A stretch of 64,000 nucleotides of DNA, from the NCBI GenBank assembly GCA_038125995.1, contig JAYPEX010000002.1, positions 1 through 64,000 of the forward strand, in the 5' to 3' direction. The position numbers and the translations under genes are program-made. Positions within the stretch are counted from its first letter, which is position 1; every line of letters begins with the position of its first letter. This DNA is from MAG-120531 sp038125995. GTDB lineage: Bacteria; Bacteroidota; Bacteroidia; Flavobacteriales; Flavobacteriaceae. Below, piece after piece: positions 26,660 through 36,418 of this stretch. Under the pieces are notes generated by a model. That model searched no databases. It saw only the letters and a list, made by a program, of their open reading frames with translations, and was not told the origin of the DNA.

Positions 26660-28340
26660 CCTCGAATTCTTTTACCACTGAAAAAGGATTCAAATTGGAA
26701 TCCAATCCTTGAACTCTGACTTCAAACCTACCGCTGACATCCGAACTAAATAATTGTATGTTTTGAATTTTTTCAGGAATCAGCCTAGGATTCCAATAGA
26801 GTTGCGTTCTATAATCTGGCAGATTGCTATCGGACTTGTGGAGTTGATTGAAATAAGATTTTGGTGATTCCGTCAGATGTGTTTGTGGAACAGTTACAGC
26901 TTTTTGAAAGTAGGGAGCTTCCGGATTGTTGCCCGTCATGATCAATGCGCCTGCATAGGTTGTACCTCCAAGAACAAAGGGTTCGGTGTAGATCTGAATT
27001 TTATCAATCATTGTTGCAGCAATATCAAACAGCTGTTGCGTGTTTGCAAAAACAATTCCGTCAACTACTAATAAAGCGTTTTCAAAACGCGGCATCATTC
27101 GAATTTGCTTGACTCTAATCACTTCTTTTCCTTGAATGGTCGTTACGGAAACCTCAGGAATGATTTCTCTAATGGTTTCTTTAAGAGTCGCAAATCTCGT
27201 GTATTCATTGAGGTTATATTCAACTGAACTGAGGCTGTTTAAAAAGCTAATATCGGGGCTTAATACTATAGAGTCCGGTTTAAATTCAAAATAACTATTC
27301 TCTATTTGATTGTAGAGGCTTCTTTTGATAATGGCTGTTTTAAAGTTTGGATCTATTGACTTAAAAGTCGAAGGATGGATTTGTTTTTTTGGTTTGGGTA
27401 GTGTTTTGAACTTGATCAGATCTTCAATGGAATAAGTGCCTTGATCCTGAATTAACACAGAAAAATCACTGTTGGCTTTTGGTGATTGAATACTGATCGT
27501 ATTTGCGTTTTCTTCAGTGAGTCTTAAAACCAATCGATCGGTGCCACGTTGGCTGATCACAGCTAAATTAGTGTCGAAATAATCACTGTTGACTTGAGCC
27601 CTGATGGTGCCTCCTCTGTGTTCAGGTAGCCATACAGAATCCTTAATTGACGTATGCTGTTTACTTGTGGAATTCCATATTTGATTGCGAATGGGGTGAG
27701 GAATACGATCTATTTTACGCACTGAAATACTGTAAGGAAACGAAGAAAGATTCGCTTCGTTAATCGTCTTAATCATCAGGTCAATCGAATCTCTTTTTTT
27801 GTATTGCTTCGCTACTTCGATTGCTATGGAATTAAATTCATTTTGCTTGATCGGTTGGGTATTTGAAGTTGATTCCTCAGTGTTTACAGCGGTTACTTTT
27901 GCATTCGTGTAAGGATTGATGATAAAAACTTCTTGGGTAAAGATTGATTCAGGTGCATTTAGCATCCAAGCAGTATACGCCTGAATCTGATAACTTCCGG
28001 TTTTCAGTGTTGGTGGGATAAACAAGTCTCCTTGTCCTAACCCATTGTTTAACAACACTCTTTTTTCCAGAGCGTTTGTGCCATTTGAAGATACGAGTCG
28101 CACATAGGCAACTTTGCTTAGATCACTTGCTTTGTGAGTCGATGTATTCAGAGTATAGATGTTAAAATAGAGATATTCAGAAGGGAAAAAGCTGGTATTA
28201 TTGGTGTGTAACCAAAGACGTTCTTGAGGAGTTTCATTGAGGCTTTTTCGAAGCTCATCTCTGAGAACAACTTGTTGTGCGAAGCTGGAATAGCATAAAA
28301 ATGCCAATAGGATGCTATGTAATACGCTAATCTTCATCAA
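26652..28340 (-). CDS. MG2-like secreted protein with a barrel-less TonB plug domain
   Basis: A 562-residue exported protein (signal peptide cut near SSFAQ). Its N-terminal part (about 25-140) looks like the alpha-2-macroglobulin MG2 fold seen in TonB-linked proteins (QERLWLHTNNTSFFPSEYLYF, GSYQIQAYTAWML). The C-terminal part (about 405-480) resembles a TonB receptor plug (ALLVVDGIVF, IDKIQIYTEP, GGTTYAGALIMTGN) but no beta-barrel follows. It overlaps the DUF4249 gene by 14 bases and ends the receptor operon, so it likely works with the STN receptor as an accessory. Function unknown. Confidence 0.72.
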   Translation of the reverse strand: MMKISVLHSILLAFLCYSSFAQQVVLRDELRKSLNETPQERLWLHTNNTSFFPSEYLYFNIYTLNTSTHKASDLSKVAYVRLVSSNGTNALEKRVLLNNGLGQGDLFIPPTLKTGSYQIQAYTAWMLNAPESIFTQEVFIINPYTNAKVTAVNTEESTSNTQPIKQNEFNSIAIEVAKQYKKRDSIDLMIKTINEANLSSFPYSISVRKIDRIPHPIRNQIWNSTSKQHTSIKDSVWLPEHRGGTIRAQVNSDYFDTNLAVISQRGTDRLVLRLTEENANTISIQSPKANSDFSVLIQDQGTYSIEDLIKFKTLPKPKKQIHPSTFKSIDPNFKTAIIKRSLYNQIENSYFEFKPDSIVLSPDISFLNSLSSVEYNLNEYTRFATLKETIREIIPEVSVTTIQGKEVIRVKQIRMMPRFENALLVVDGIVFANTQQLFDIAATMIDKIQIYTEPFVLGGTTYAGALIMTGNNPEAPYFQKAVTVPQTHLTESPKSYFNQLHKSDSNLPDYRTQLYWNPRLIPEKIQNIQLFSSDVSGRFEVRVQGLDSNLNPFSVVKEFEVN

Positions 28341-29544
28341 TCCAAAATTCAGGTTTTATATTTGAACCTATTCTAGTGCAATCACCACAGTAAGGTAGTA
28401 CCATCACAAAAGGCCCTGGTTCTCCTGGAAGTGTCGACGAAAAATAGATTAATGCATCAGATTTGATAGCTTCTAAAAGAGGTCGCTCTCCCTGTCTTCC
28501 ACTAATCGATGGAATGGAGGTAGGACAGGCATAAAAATAAGGAGGTCGATTTCCTTCGGGATAAAAATCTCTATAATCGACAAAAATTCTTTTGGTATCG
28601 ACTCCAGAGACTTCAAAATAACCCAAAACGATTTCTTCAGTATTGGATTCCGAATAGATGTTGCTATTGATCAGTCCTGGTTGTGATTGTGTAAACACGG
28701 TTGAAGAGGCATCAGAGATTTCTTTCAACGCTTGGTAGTAGGCATAGGTTTCATTGTCGAGGGCATATTGTTTCACCTCGATACTGTAGCGATGCATTCC
28801 TTTGGGGTCTAATTTTCTAAGGAATTGAATAGGGTATTCAATCAATTGATCAGACTGATAATTATGCGTATCGACCAAGTTGATGTTTGTGGATTTGTAA
28901 GTTCCATAACACACGCGTTCTTCAGTTTCTCTTAAAATAGCTCTTACATCAACAGTGTGAAACCCTTCTGCAAAAATGATCGCATCAAAAGCACTCCAAT
29001 AAGGGGCGATGATTTTGTAAGTTTCTTCAAAGTCAATACGGTAATAATTACCTGTGGAATTGGAATTACTCGCACTTAACTTAAAAGACAATCCTTCTTC
29101 CTGATCCTCGTTTAAGTCCTCCTTGGCATTAAATTCATCAATGTGGACGGATCCAGCCAATTGTTTGGCTTCAGATCGATAGGTCTTGCCATCTCTGGTT
29201 GTTATGTGCAAAGTGTAAGAGGTACCTTCAGTTGCTTTAAAAGCATTAATTGAAGTATAGGTCCCCAATTTTAATTCTTCAAATTCGAATTCACTACCAT
29301 CATCAGTAATGACTTTTACTGTAGCAGCAGCTTCAACGGGTGCTTCTCGTAAATTAAAAGCGTAAGTTCTCGATAAGCTTATTTCTTGATGTTTGTACTC
29401 ATCAGTTAAAATGGCGTGAACCACTAAAGAACTTATTTCATTTTCGATGTCAATATTGACTTCCTCTACACAGGAGAAGAGTGTCAATAGCATTCCTAAG
29501 CTCCAAAATGCCTTCATCCATCGATATGTTTGCGCTTTTTTCAT
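28327..29544 (-). CDS. DUF4249 lipoprotein
   Basis: A 405-residue outer-membrane-type lipoprotein with lipobox LFSC (about residue 25) and the DUF4249 N-terminal pattern (ISSLVVHAILTDEYKHQEISLSRTYAF). DUF4249 proteins regularly follow STN-type TonB receptors in Bacteroidota and probably act as surface partners for substrate capture. It lies 1 base after the receptor gene and overlaps the next gene by 14 bases. Confidence 0.85.
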   Translation of the reverse strand: MKKAQTYRWMKAFWSLGMLLTLFSCVEEVNIDIENEISSLVVHAILTDEYKHQEISLSRTYAFNLREAPVEAAATVKVITDDGSEFEFEELKLGTYTSINAFKATEGTSYTLHITTRDGKTYRSEAKQLAGSVHIDEFNAKEDLNEDQEEGLSFKLSASNSNSTGNYYRIDFEETYKIIAPYWSAFDAIIFAEGFHTVDVRAILRETEERVCYGTYKSTNINLVDTHNYQSDQLIEYPIQFLRKLDPKGMHRYSIEVKQYALDNETYAYYQALKEISDASSTVFTQSQPGLINSNIYSESNTEEIVLGYFEVSGVDTKRIFVDYRDFYPEGNRPPYFYACPTSIPSISGRQGERPLLEAIKSDALIYFSSTLPGEPGPFVMVLPYCGDCTRIGSNIKPEFWIDED

Positions 29545-29545
29545 C

Positions 29546-32296
29546 TTAGAATTTTAAATTATAGGAAATAGAGGGAATTGATCGTGCAAAGATAGAGACT
29601 TGATAGGCTCTAATTCTGTTGTCTTCATTGACAAAAAACATGGAATAGGGGTTGTTTCTGCCCAAAAGATTATAGATGGAGACACTCCAAAAACTATGAG
29701 CAACCTTATTGAGTTTATGAGTTCCTTCTACGTTAAATCCGAGATCTAAACGAATGTAATTAGGAATTCTGTATTTATTTCTGCTACTGTAAGTCACATA
29801 GGTCACTCCGTCTAAATCGTATTTCCCAGTAGGAAATGTGATGGGTCTTCCACTTTGATAGGTAAAGTTTGATGAAAAACTAAACCTTCTAGTGAGTTTG
29901 TAATTGGCAATGACACTTAAATCGTGTGGCTTGTCAAAGTTTGAAGGGAAGTATTGACCCTGATTGATGCGCTCATAGGGGAATTTACTGTCCAATTGAA
30001 TCATTGATCTCGAATAGGTATAGGCAACCCATCCATTGAGATCTCCTTGATTTTTGCGAATCATCATTTCAGCTCCATAGGCTTTTCCATTTCCTTGAAG
30101 AATTTGAGTTTCAATTGATGGGACTAATTGAGTGTTTGCTCCTGTTTTTAGATCCGTTAAGTGTTGGTATTTTTTGTAGTAGAGATCAAATGTCAGATCA
30201 AAGTTGTTGTCCTGTTGTCTAAAGGAATACCCTAGCGATGCTTGCTGAGCCTCTTGTGGTTTCACATATCTGTTGGAAAGTCTCCAGGAATCAAAAGGGG
30301 ATGCAGCAGTATTATTGCTCAATGTATGTAAAAATTGATAGGCATTGTTGATACCTATTTTAATGGAAGATCGTTCCGTTAATAGATAACGAGTACTCAA
30401 TCGAACTTCACTTCCTACAAAGCTCGATTCTATCTTTCCTTTTTCTACAAAAGAGATATTGATAATGCTCGATTTTGATTTTGGAAAATTCGCATCGTAC
30501 TCATTGATTTGATAGGGACCAAATGAGAGGTAATAGGGGATTCGAACGACAGCATTGAGTTGTAATTTCTGATTGAGATCCCAAACATCAGAAAGAAAAA
30601 GTGCACCTTCTAAGGCCTGTTCAGAATTGAGATTAATTTGTCCGATGAGATCCAGCTCCGTTCTAGGATTTAAAGTTCCTGGTTGAATTTTGTAAAGGGT
30701 GTTCGTATTTCCCAGTTCGAAACGATGTTTTTCCCGAAAGTATTTAGAAAGCGATGCCATGAGATTGACCTGACTCAACCCGTAGTTTTGAATAAATCCA
30801 TTTTGTGCATTCCCAGTATAATCGATTTGATGTCTGTAATCCGAAAAAGAACCATTAAGTCTAAAAATGTTCTTTTTGAGATTCTTTCGAATACCTGCAC
30901 TAAGCATTAAATTGGTATAAGAAAATAAAGAATCCACAGTGGCGTTAAATTGATCTTTGGAATAATAGGTGGTGATGTTGAGCTCTGAATCATTTTCGGT
31001 TTCAAAGTGAAACTTGTTAACCACATCAAAGAAATTAGCCTTGTTGTTTTTAAGGTTTTCATCTTTGAGTTTTTTTAGGATCCAATCCGAATACACCCCT
31101 CGAATTCCTGTAAGCATTGAAGATGTTCCTTTATTTATTGGGGTTTGAACGGTTCCATTAAAAGTGATAGGACCCAGGGATAGTTCTCCGTGCACTTCTT
31201 CCAAATCGGCATTCTTGGTTTGAATATCAAAAACAGAGGAAAGCCTTCCTCCGTAAGAAGCTGGAATACTTCCTTTGTAGATATTGAGCTGTCCAATAGC
31301 AATAGGGTTCAGTGCCTGAAATATTCCAAAGAAGTGCGTGGGATTGTACACGACCCCACCGTCTAATAAATTGAGATTTTGATCTGGTTTTCCCCCTCTG
31401 ACATTGAGTCCTGTAGCACCTTCTCCAGCAGAACTGATTCCAGGAAGTGCAGCAGCTACTTTTAAAACATCTCTTTCGCCTAGGACTAGGGGAATGGTTT
31501 TGGATTCTTCTACATCGATATTTTCAGCTCCGGTTTCACTGGAGTTAACTTGATTGATTCGGTTTCCACTAAGGACCACTTCATCAAGTGCCTCTACTGC
31601 TTCGTTCAGTTGTAGTTGTATGCTTCCGTCACTGTAAACGGTAATGGGTTGTTCCATTGACTGGTAGGCAGCTGCAGAAATACTCAACACATAATCACCT
31701 CTTGACAATCGCAATTGAAAAGCGCCTTGATCGTCAGATTGGCTGTAGGTGCTCGTGTTTTTGACAGCGATAACCGCTTCTCTAATCGGGGCTTGAGTAT
31801 CGTTCTGAAAGATGCTTCCGCTAATGTCTAACCAGAATTTAGAAGCAGATCCCCCTTGTTTTCCAATGATGATGTTCTTTTGAGAACTAGTTTGTTGAAG
31901 TGAGGATTTATCAACGAGACTAGGACTAATAATAGGTGTCGTTTCTTCGTATTGCTCTATTTCGGTATCTTGGAAAAACCCTTCAGCTATTTCATCGTAG
32001 ATCTTTTTGTATCGCGTAATGATGATGGTCGATGCATCCAGTAGGTAATAGTTAAATTCAGTATCAGTAAATAAGTGATCTAAGACTTCTTGAATTGTTT
32101 TGTTGTTAATATCAACACTGACAGGGGAGTCTTCAAACCAAGATTCAGCATATCGAATTTGATAATTGGTCTGCTTGTCGATACTGTTTAGGATGGATAC
32201 CAGCGATTGGTTCTCAAAATGAAAACTGTAGGTTTTCTTCTGAGCATGTACAGCAAAAGAAAGCAATAAAAATCCGATGTAAACAATTTTTTTCAA
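29546..32296 (-). CDS. TonB-dependent outer-membrane receptor with STN domain
   Basis: A 916-residue receptor: signal peptide (cut near VHAQ), STN domain at about 20-110 (the part that in related receptors signals to a FecR-sigma pair), carboxypeptidase-regulatory-like domain at about 155-235, plug at about 260-360 (PDQNLNLLDGGVVYNPTHFF), and a beta-barrel ending in an aromatic residue (SYNLKF). It belongs to the receptor-DUF4249 type rather than SusC. No sigma factor or FecR gene is present nearby. It overlaps the preceding small gene by 4 bases. Its ligand cannot be told from sequence. Confidence 0.88.
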   Translation of the reverse strand: MKKIVYIGFLLLSFAVHAQKKTYSFHFENQSLVSILNSIDKQTNYQIRYAESWFEDSPVSVDINNKTIQEVLDHLFTDTEFNYYLLDASTIIITRYKKIYDEIAEGFFQDTEIEQYEETTPIISPSLVDKSSLQQTSSQKNIIIGKQGGSASKFWLDISGSIFQNDTQAPIREAVIAVKNTSTYSQSDDQGAFQLRLSRGDYVLSISAAAYQSMEQPITVYSDGSIQLQLNEAVEALDEVVLSGNRINQVNSSETGAENIDVEESKTIPLVLGERDVLKVAAALPGISSAGEGATGLNVRGGKPDQNLNLLDGGVVYNPTHFFGIFQALNPIAIGQLNIYKGSIPASYGGRLSSVFDIQTKNADLEEVHGELSLGPITFNGTVQTPINKGTSSMLTGIRGVYSDWILKKLKDENLKNNKANFFDVVNKFHFETENDSELNITTYYSKDQFNATVDSLFSYTNLMLSAGIRKNLKKNIFRLNGSFSDYRHQIDYTGNAQNGFIQNYGLSQVNLMASLSKYFREKHRFELGNTNTLYKIQPGTLNPRTELDLIGQINLNSEQALEGALFLSDVWDLNQKLQLNAVVRIPYYLSFGPYQINEYDANFPKSKSSIINISFVEKGKIESSFVGSEVRLSTRYLLTERSSIKIGINNAYQFLHTLSNNTAASPFDSWRLSNRYVKPQEAQQASLGYSFRQQDNNFDLTFDLYYKKYQHLTDLKTGANTQLVPSIETQILQGNGKAYGAEMMIRKNQGDLNGWVAYTYSRSMIQLDSKFPYERINQGQYFPSNFDKPHDLSVIANYKLTRRFSFSSNFTYQSGRPITFPTGKYDLDGVTYVTYSSRNKYRIPNYIRLDLGFNVEGTHKLNKVAHSFWSVSIYNLLGRNNPYSMFFVNEDNRIRAYQVSIFARSIPSISYNLKF

Positions 32297-33000
32297 GAGG
32301 ACTTAAGGAATTTAATCAGTGATTTCAAATAAGTTGAAGCGTCTGTTTTCTTTTTAATTCTCCATTCCTTGCTCCAATTTTTGATCGTTGAGCTCCATTT
32401 GGGATAGAACTGTTCGATTTTAACAGCATCAGATCGCTTCCAACCCACTTTGTCGTGAACAAATAAGGTTTCTTTGGGGTTGAATTCGTAATATCCTACC
32501 TTGTCATCCATTCTAAAACTAGAGGTCTTTTGATGGTAAATCCACAGTTCTTTACCTTGAAACGTATCGATATATTCTAACAGATAGTCCTTATTGTCAA
32601 TCCGATGTTTTACAAAAATAGCTCCGTCAATCTTAAAGGCATTAACCTTGTTCATATCAATTGCAATAAGCGTAACTCCATCTGAATTCGGATGGTATAG
32701 TGCTATTTGTTGTTCGTGTAAATCGAATTTGAATTGGAGGTTACTATACTGATCGTTTTCGAAAATAATAGAGCCCTTTGAGAGCTCATAATCTTTAAAG
32801 TATTTGTGTTTGTTGTTGAGGATTCTGTGATTGTCGAAATAGCGTTTTCCTTGAAATAATTCTAAATATATAGAGGCGTTATTCAAATCCGCCCACGAAT
32901 AATCTGGGGTTTTGTTGAATTCGTTTTGTGCATACCCTAGAGCGCTAATACTAAAGAAAATACATAAAAGTATTCGATTAAAACTCAATTTGGATTTCAT
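32293..33000 (-). CDS. Secreted protein of unknown function, first gene of receptor operon
   Basis: A 235-residue exported protein (signal peptide cut near GYAQ) with mixed beta-rich sequence and a basic C-terminal tail. I do not recognise a named family, but its place just before an STN receptor gene (4-base overlap) implies co-translation with it. The sequence contains repeated short hydrophobic strands and no cysteine after the signal. A sensing or assembly role for the receptor is possible but only inferred. Confidence 0.7.
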   Translation of the reverse strand: MKSKLSFNRILLCIFFSISALGYAQNEFNKTPDYSWADLNNASIYLELFQGKRYFDNHRILNNKHKYFKDYELSKGSIIFENDQYSNLQFKFDLHEQQIALYHPNSDGVTLIAIDMNKVNAFKIDGAIFVKHRIDNKDYLLEYIDTFQGKELWIYHQKTSSFRMDDKVGYYEFNPKETLFVHDKVGWKRSDAVKIEQFYPKWSSTIKNWSKEWRIKKKTDASTYLKSLIKFLKSS

Positions 33001-33047
33001 TAAATTGATCTCATAAGGTATGCACTAAAGATAGTATTTCTTTTGAT

Positions 33048-34595
33048 TTAATAGATTTTTTGATAAAAGAAATTTAATCGCTGAGCGTCATCTAAGGTCT
33101 TAGATTTCGATTGTTCATCTAAATACATCACTTGAAGTTTTTCGGAATCAAAGGGAATCCATGTAGGCAATCCTTTACCATTAGGGTTAGCTGTTTTAGC
33201 AAAATTCGTCCAATAGGTGCTCATTTGATCACTCAAATTACGATCACTTTCTTCCCATGGACGGTTGACCTTATCTATTGTTGCAAGGGCGTAGGGAACT
33301 TCAGCTGTATGAAAAGCTTTAAATCCAACATAGGAGCCTTCAGCAGGAACATCTCTCATAAATCGATAGACGTAAACAGGCTGATTTTGCGAAGCCATAA
33401 TTTGAGCTAATGTATAGTTTTGAGCTCCAAAAAGCTGATCTCTTGCTAAATCAGCTACAGAAATCTTGAGTTCTTCCTCACTTGAAGAAGGGTAAAGACT
33501 GATCATATCATCTGCTAGAGCTCCATAATTTGATTTTAGAGATTCTTTAAAGGAGTCCATTGTTGGTGGTGGACCATAAGTCAAGCCTTCATTTTCGTTC
33601 CAGCCTGTAAGAAGTGCCACAGGATTATTCTCTCCTGCTTTAAAGAGTTCAGCGGGACTTTTAGGCATTGCATACCCATCGATATTGGGAGCAACTCTTA
33701 CTCTTGCTGAAAGAAGCTTTTCTGCTGGTAAAGCTCTTAATTCTTCGAGTGAAGAAAATTCAAATTGTTTTGCAATAGCTATTCCTGTCTGTTCTGCTGT
33801 TAAAAGGCTATTTGCAAAAGCTGATGAGCTAGCTGGACTTATTGGCAAAATTCCTGCGCCACTTTGTGGAATGGCCTTTTGAAACAATCCTTTAGCTAGT
33901 GGAGTTGCAATTAAATAAGAGACACTCATCGATCCTGCTGATTGGCCAGCAATTGTAATATTGTTGGGATCTCCACCGAAGTTTTCAATATTGGATTTAA
34001 TCCATTTTAAAGCGGCAATTTGATCGAGTAATCCGTAGTTTCCAGAAGTGTTGTTGGGTGACTCAGCTGTGAGCTCTGGATGTGCTAAAAACCCAAAGAC
34101 TCCTTCTCTGTAATTGATACTGACGTATACAACATCTTTTTTGGCGAGTTCTGTACCATCATAGATGGGTACCGATCCTGATCCAGAGGTAAATCCTCCA
34201 CCATTAATCCATACGATAACAGCTTTTTTATCATCAGTTGTCTTAGCAGTAGTCCAAACATTCAGGTATAAGCAGTCTTCGCTTATAGGTTCTTTTGGTA
34301 TTAAAAATTCTTCGGACCACATAAAAAATGGCTGTGGGGGAGCTTGCATGGGGCTCGGACCAAATTTGGTGCAATCAAGAGTTCCCTGCCAAGGAGTTTT
34401 AGGCTTTGGAGCTCTCCATCGAAGCTCATTAATTGGAGCTTCAGCATAAGGAATGCCCTTAAAAGTTAGAACATCTTCTACGATTGTTCCATTAATAATT
34501 CCTTGTTCTACTTGAACTTGAGTAGTGATTGGATGATGGTTGCTACAAGAATAGCTCAATCCTATCATAGCTATTAGAAATACGAATCGTTTCAT
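33048..34595 (-). CDS. Type-B carboxylesterase lipoprotein
   Basis: An alpha/beta-hydrolase carboxylesterase (para-nitrobenzyl esterase type) of 515 residues that would cleave esters of small alcohols or of sugar-bound acyl groups. It has a lipobox (LSYSC), the oxyanion GGG of NGGGFTSGS, the nucleophile S219 in GQSAGS, a Glu in NENEG and a His in FKAFHTAE. The frame is open up to 34703, but the ATG at 34595 gives the lipoprotein signal. It follows a second esterase with a gap of 55 bases in the same direction; both may be driven from the operator at about 36350. Confidence 0.87.
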   Translation of the reverse strand: MKRFVFLIAMIGLSYSCSNHHPITTQVQVEQGIINGTIVEDVLTFKGIPYAEAPINELRWRAPKPKTPWQGTLDCTKFGPSPMQAPPQPFFMWSEEFLIPKEPISEDCLYLNVWTTAKTTDDKKAVIVWINGGGFTSGSGSVPIYDGTELAKKDVVYVSINYREGVFGFLAHPELTAESPNNTSGNYGLLDQIAALKWIKSNIENFGGDPNNITIAGQSAGSMSVSYLIATPLAKGLFQKAIPQSGAGILPISPASSSAFANSLLTAEQTGIAIAKQFEFSSLEELRALPAEKLLSARVRVAPNIDGYAMPKSPAELFKAGENNPVALLTGWNENEGLTYGPPPTMDSFKESLKSNYGALADDMISLYPSSSEEELKISVADLARDQLFGAQNYTLAQIMASQNQPVYVYRFMRDVPAEGSYVGFKAFHTAEVPYALATIDKVNRPWEESDRNLSDQMSTYWTNFAKTANPNGKGLPTWIPFDSEKLQVMYLDEQSKSKTLDDAQRLNFFYQKIY

Positions 34596-34650
34596 ACTTA
34601 AATTGTTAAAGAAAATAAGGTGCGATGCAGTCTTGTTGATGAGTTTTAAA

Positions 34651-36270
34651 TTAGTTAGAACGAACCAATTTAAGTAACTCTTTGTCGTGTTGTGGTCCAA
34701 CATGAGACGCTACATTAAAGAACATCGTCTGTGTTTTCTTTTGGTCATAGGTAGGCCATTCGATCAATTGATCGTGATTAGGATTTCCAGTTCGAGCAAA
34801 ATGAATCCAAGCACCACTTACTTGTTTGGCAATCGCATCGGTGTTTTCATTGCTTCCACCAGTCATACCATAGCACTCCGCTACATTGTCAAAAACAAAA
34901 GGCAATTCAAAACAGTGCATCGATTTGTATTTTCCTCCAAATACCGGAGAAGACCATTCAAAGAAATACATATAAACATCAGCACCATCTTTTAAGCTTG
35001 ATTTGATATTTGCTTGATTTACGGCGCCTGGTCTAAACAGTAAATCAACATCAATGAGATCTCCTGGATTTTCGAGATGAGGATAGGCTTTTTTAACCGC
35101 CTTTTTGTATGCATCTGCTTTGTCTTTGTATTGCTGAGAAATAAACTGATCTACTTTAGCTTGATCATCATTGGGGATTCCTCTCCACAGCGTGGAAAAG
35201 AATTCGTTTTTAACGGTTCCAATCATCAGTGGAATGTTCTTTGAGAGCTCAAGTGATTCTTCATCTAAGATGTCGTGAGGTAATACTTCTCCATCGACAG
35301 AAGGCCCCCAGTTGTATCCAAATACTCCAGTATCGGTTCCAGTTGCTCTAAGGCGTTCGTTGATTGTTTGAATCGCTTTATTTCCTGCAATTCTCAAATC
35401 TTCCCATGGAATGGTTTGGATTTGATCTACAGATAATGCATTGAGCCCTAAATTTTTGAGTACTTCCTCTGTTACGGCACGAGTGGTTTCAGTCGTTGCT
35501 GAAGCTCCTCTAAACGCTCCTGATTGATTGATGGCCTTGTGAAACAATCCATGCGCTGAAGGCATTGCCATGAGTGCATTGACTTTAGCTCCTCCTCCTG
35601 ATTGACCAAAAATGGTCACGTTGTTGGGGTCTCCTCCAAAGTTTTCAATGTTGTGTTTGACCCAAGTTAGTGCAGCCTGCATATCGAGTAAGGATTGGTT
35701 GGCAGAATGCTTGTATTTATCGCCGTAAGCAGAGAGGTCTAAAAACCCTAAAATATTTAATCGGTGATTTATGGAAACTACGACTACATCTCCATTCTTG
35801 CTCAAGTTTTTTCCATCGTAGGAAGGCAATTCTTCACTAGATCCAGAAGTGAATCCACCTCCGTGAATCCAAAACATGACGGGTCTTTTCTTGCCATCTG
35901 AAATACTAGGAGTCCAAATATTTAATACTTGATTATTTTCTCCCGGATATCCCCAAGAGTGACTAAAAACAAATTCCGATTCGTCATTTGCTACAGCAGT
36001 AGGGGTCATCAAATGAGCTACAGGTCCGTAAACTAAAGCTGAGCGAATCCCCTCCCAATTGGCTGGTGGTTGTGGGTCTTCAAATCGTTTTGATTGTGCA
36101 TAGGGAATTCCTTTGTAGGAGTATATTCCTTCTTGAACTAATCCTCGAACCTTTCCGTGATTCGTGTTTGCAACAGCAGTGTCATTGCCGAATGAAATAT
36201 CTTGTGCAAACACGGTGCTCATTGTTGTGAGTAGTGCTACTGCAAAAGAAAATAGGTGCTTGTTTGTCAT
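34651..36270 (-). CDS. Type-B carboxylesterase, secreted
   Basis: A second carboxylesterase of 539 residues, with signal peptide (cut near VFAQ), oxyanion motif HGGGFTSGS, nucleophile S224 in GQSGGG and a candidate His in MHCFELPF. It differs clearly from the downstream copy, so it is not a recent duplicate. It is read divergently from a Nudix-type regulator across a region with a strong near-palindrome. The substrate is unknown; plant-derived esters are plausible because of the neighbouring GH78 and CE1-like genes. Confidence 0.87.
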   Translation of the reverse strand: MTNKHLFSFAVALLTTMSTVFAQDISFGNDTAVANTNHGKVRGLVQEGIYSYKGIPYAQSKRFEDPQPPANWEGIRSALVYGPVAHLMTPTAVANDESEFVFSHSWGYPGENNQVLNIWTPSISDGKKRPVMFWIHGGGFTSGSSEELPSYDGKNLSKNGDVVVVSINHRLNILGFLDLSAYGDKYKHSANQSLLDMQAALTWVKHNIENFGGDPNNVTIFGQSGGGAKVNALMAMPSAHGLFHKAINQSGAFRGASATTETTRAVTEEVLKNLGLNALSVDQIQTIPWEDLRIAGNKAIQTINERLRATGTDTGVFGYNWGPSVDGEVLPHDILDEESLELSKNIPLMIGTVKNEFFSTLWRGIPNDDQAKVDQFISQQYKDKADAYKKAVKKAYPHLENPGDLIDVDLLFRPGAVNQANIKSSLKDGADVYMYFFEWSSPVFGGKYKSMHCFELPFVFDNVAECYGMTGGSNENTDAIAKQVSGAWIHFARTGNPNHDQLIEWPTYDQKKTQTMFFNVASHVGPQHDKELLKLVRSN

Positions 36271-36342
36271 GGTTTAGTGGGTTATTAAATTTTAGTAACA
36301 AGTTTTTTTTAAAAATTTGAAATTGTCAAATAATAAAAATCA

Positions 36343-36367
36343 ATATAGTGTAATTGTTACACAATAT
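36343..36367. promoter_or_regulatory. Near-perfect palindromic operator between esterase and Nudix regulator
   Basis: A core GTGTAA-TTG-TTACAC (36348-36362) is extended by ATAT on both sides, so 10 of 11 arm pairs match. It lies in the divergent space between the esterase pair and the regulator gene, where an autoregulator would bind. Confidence 0.6.
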
Positions 36368-36418
36368 AATCATTTATTTTGATATTTTTCACTAACTTGC
36401 AATACCAAATCAAGATCA

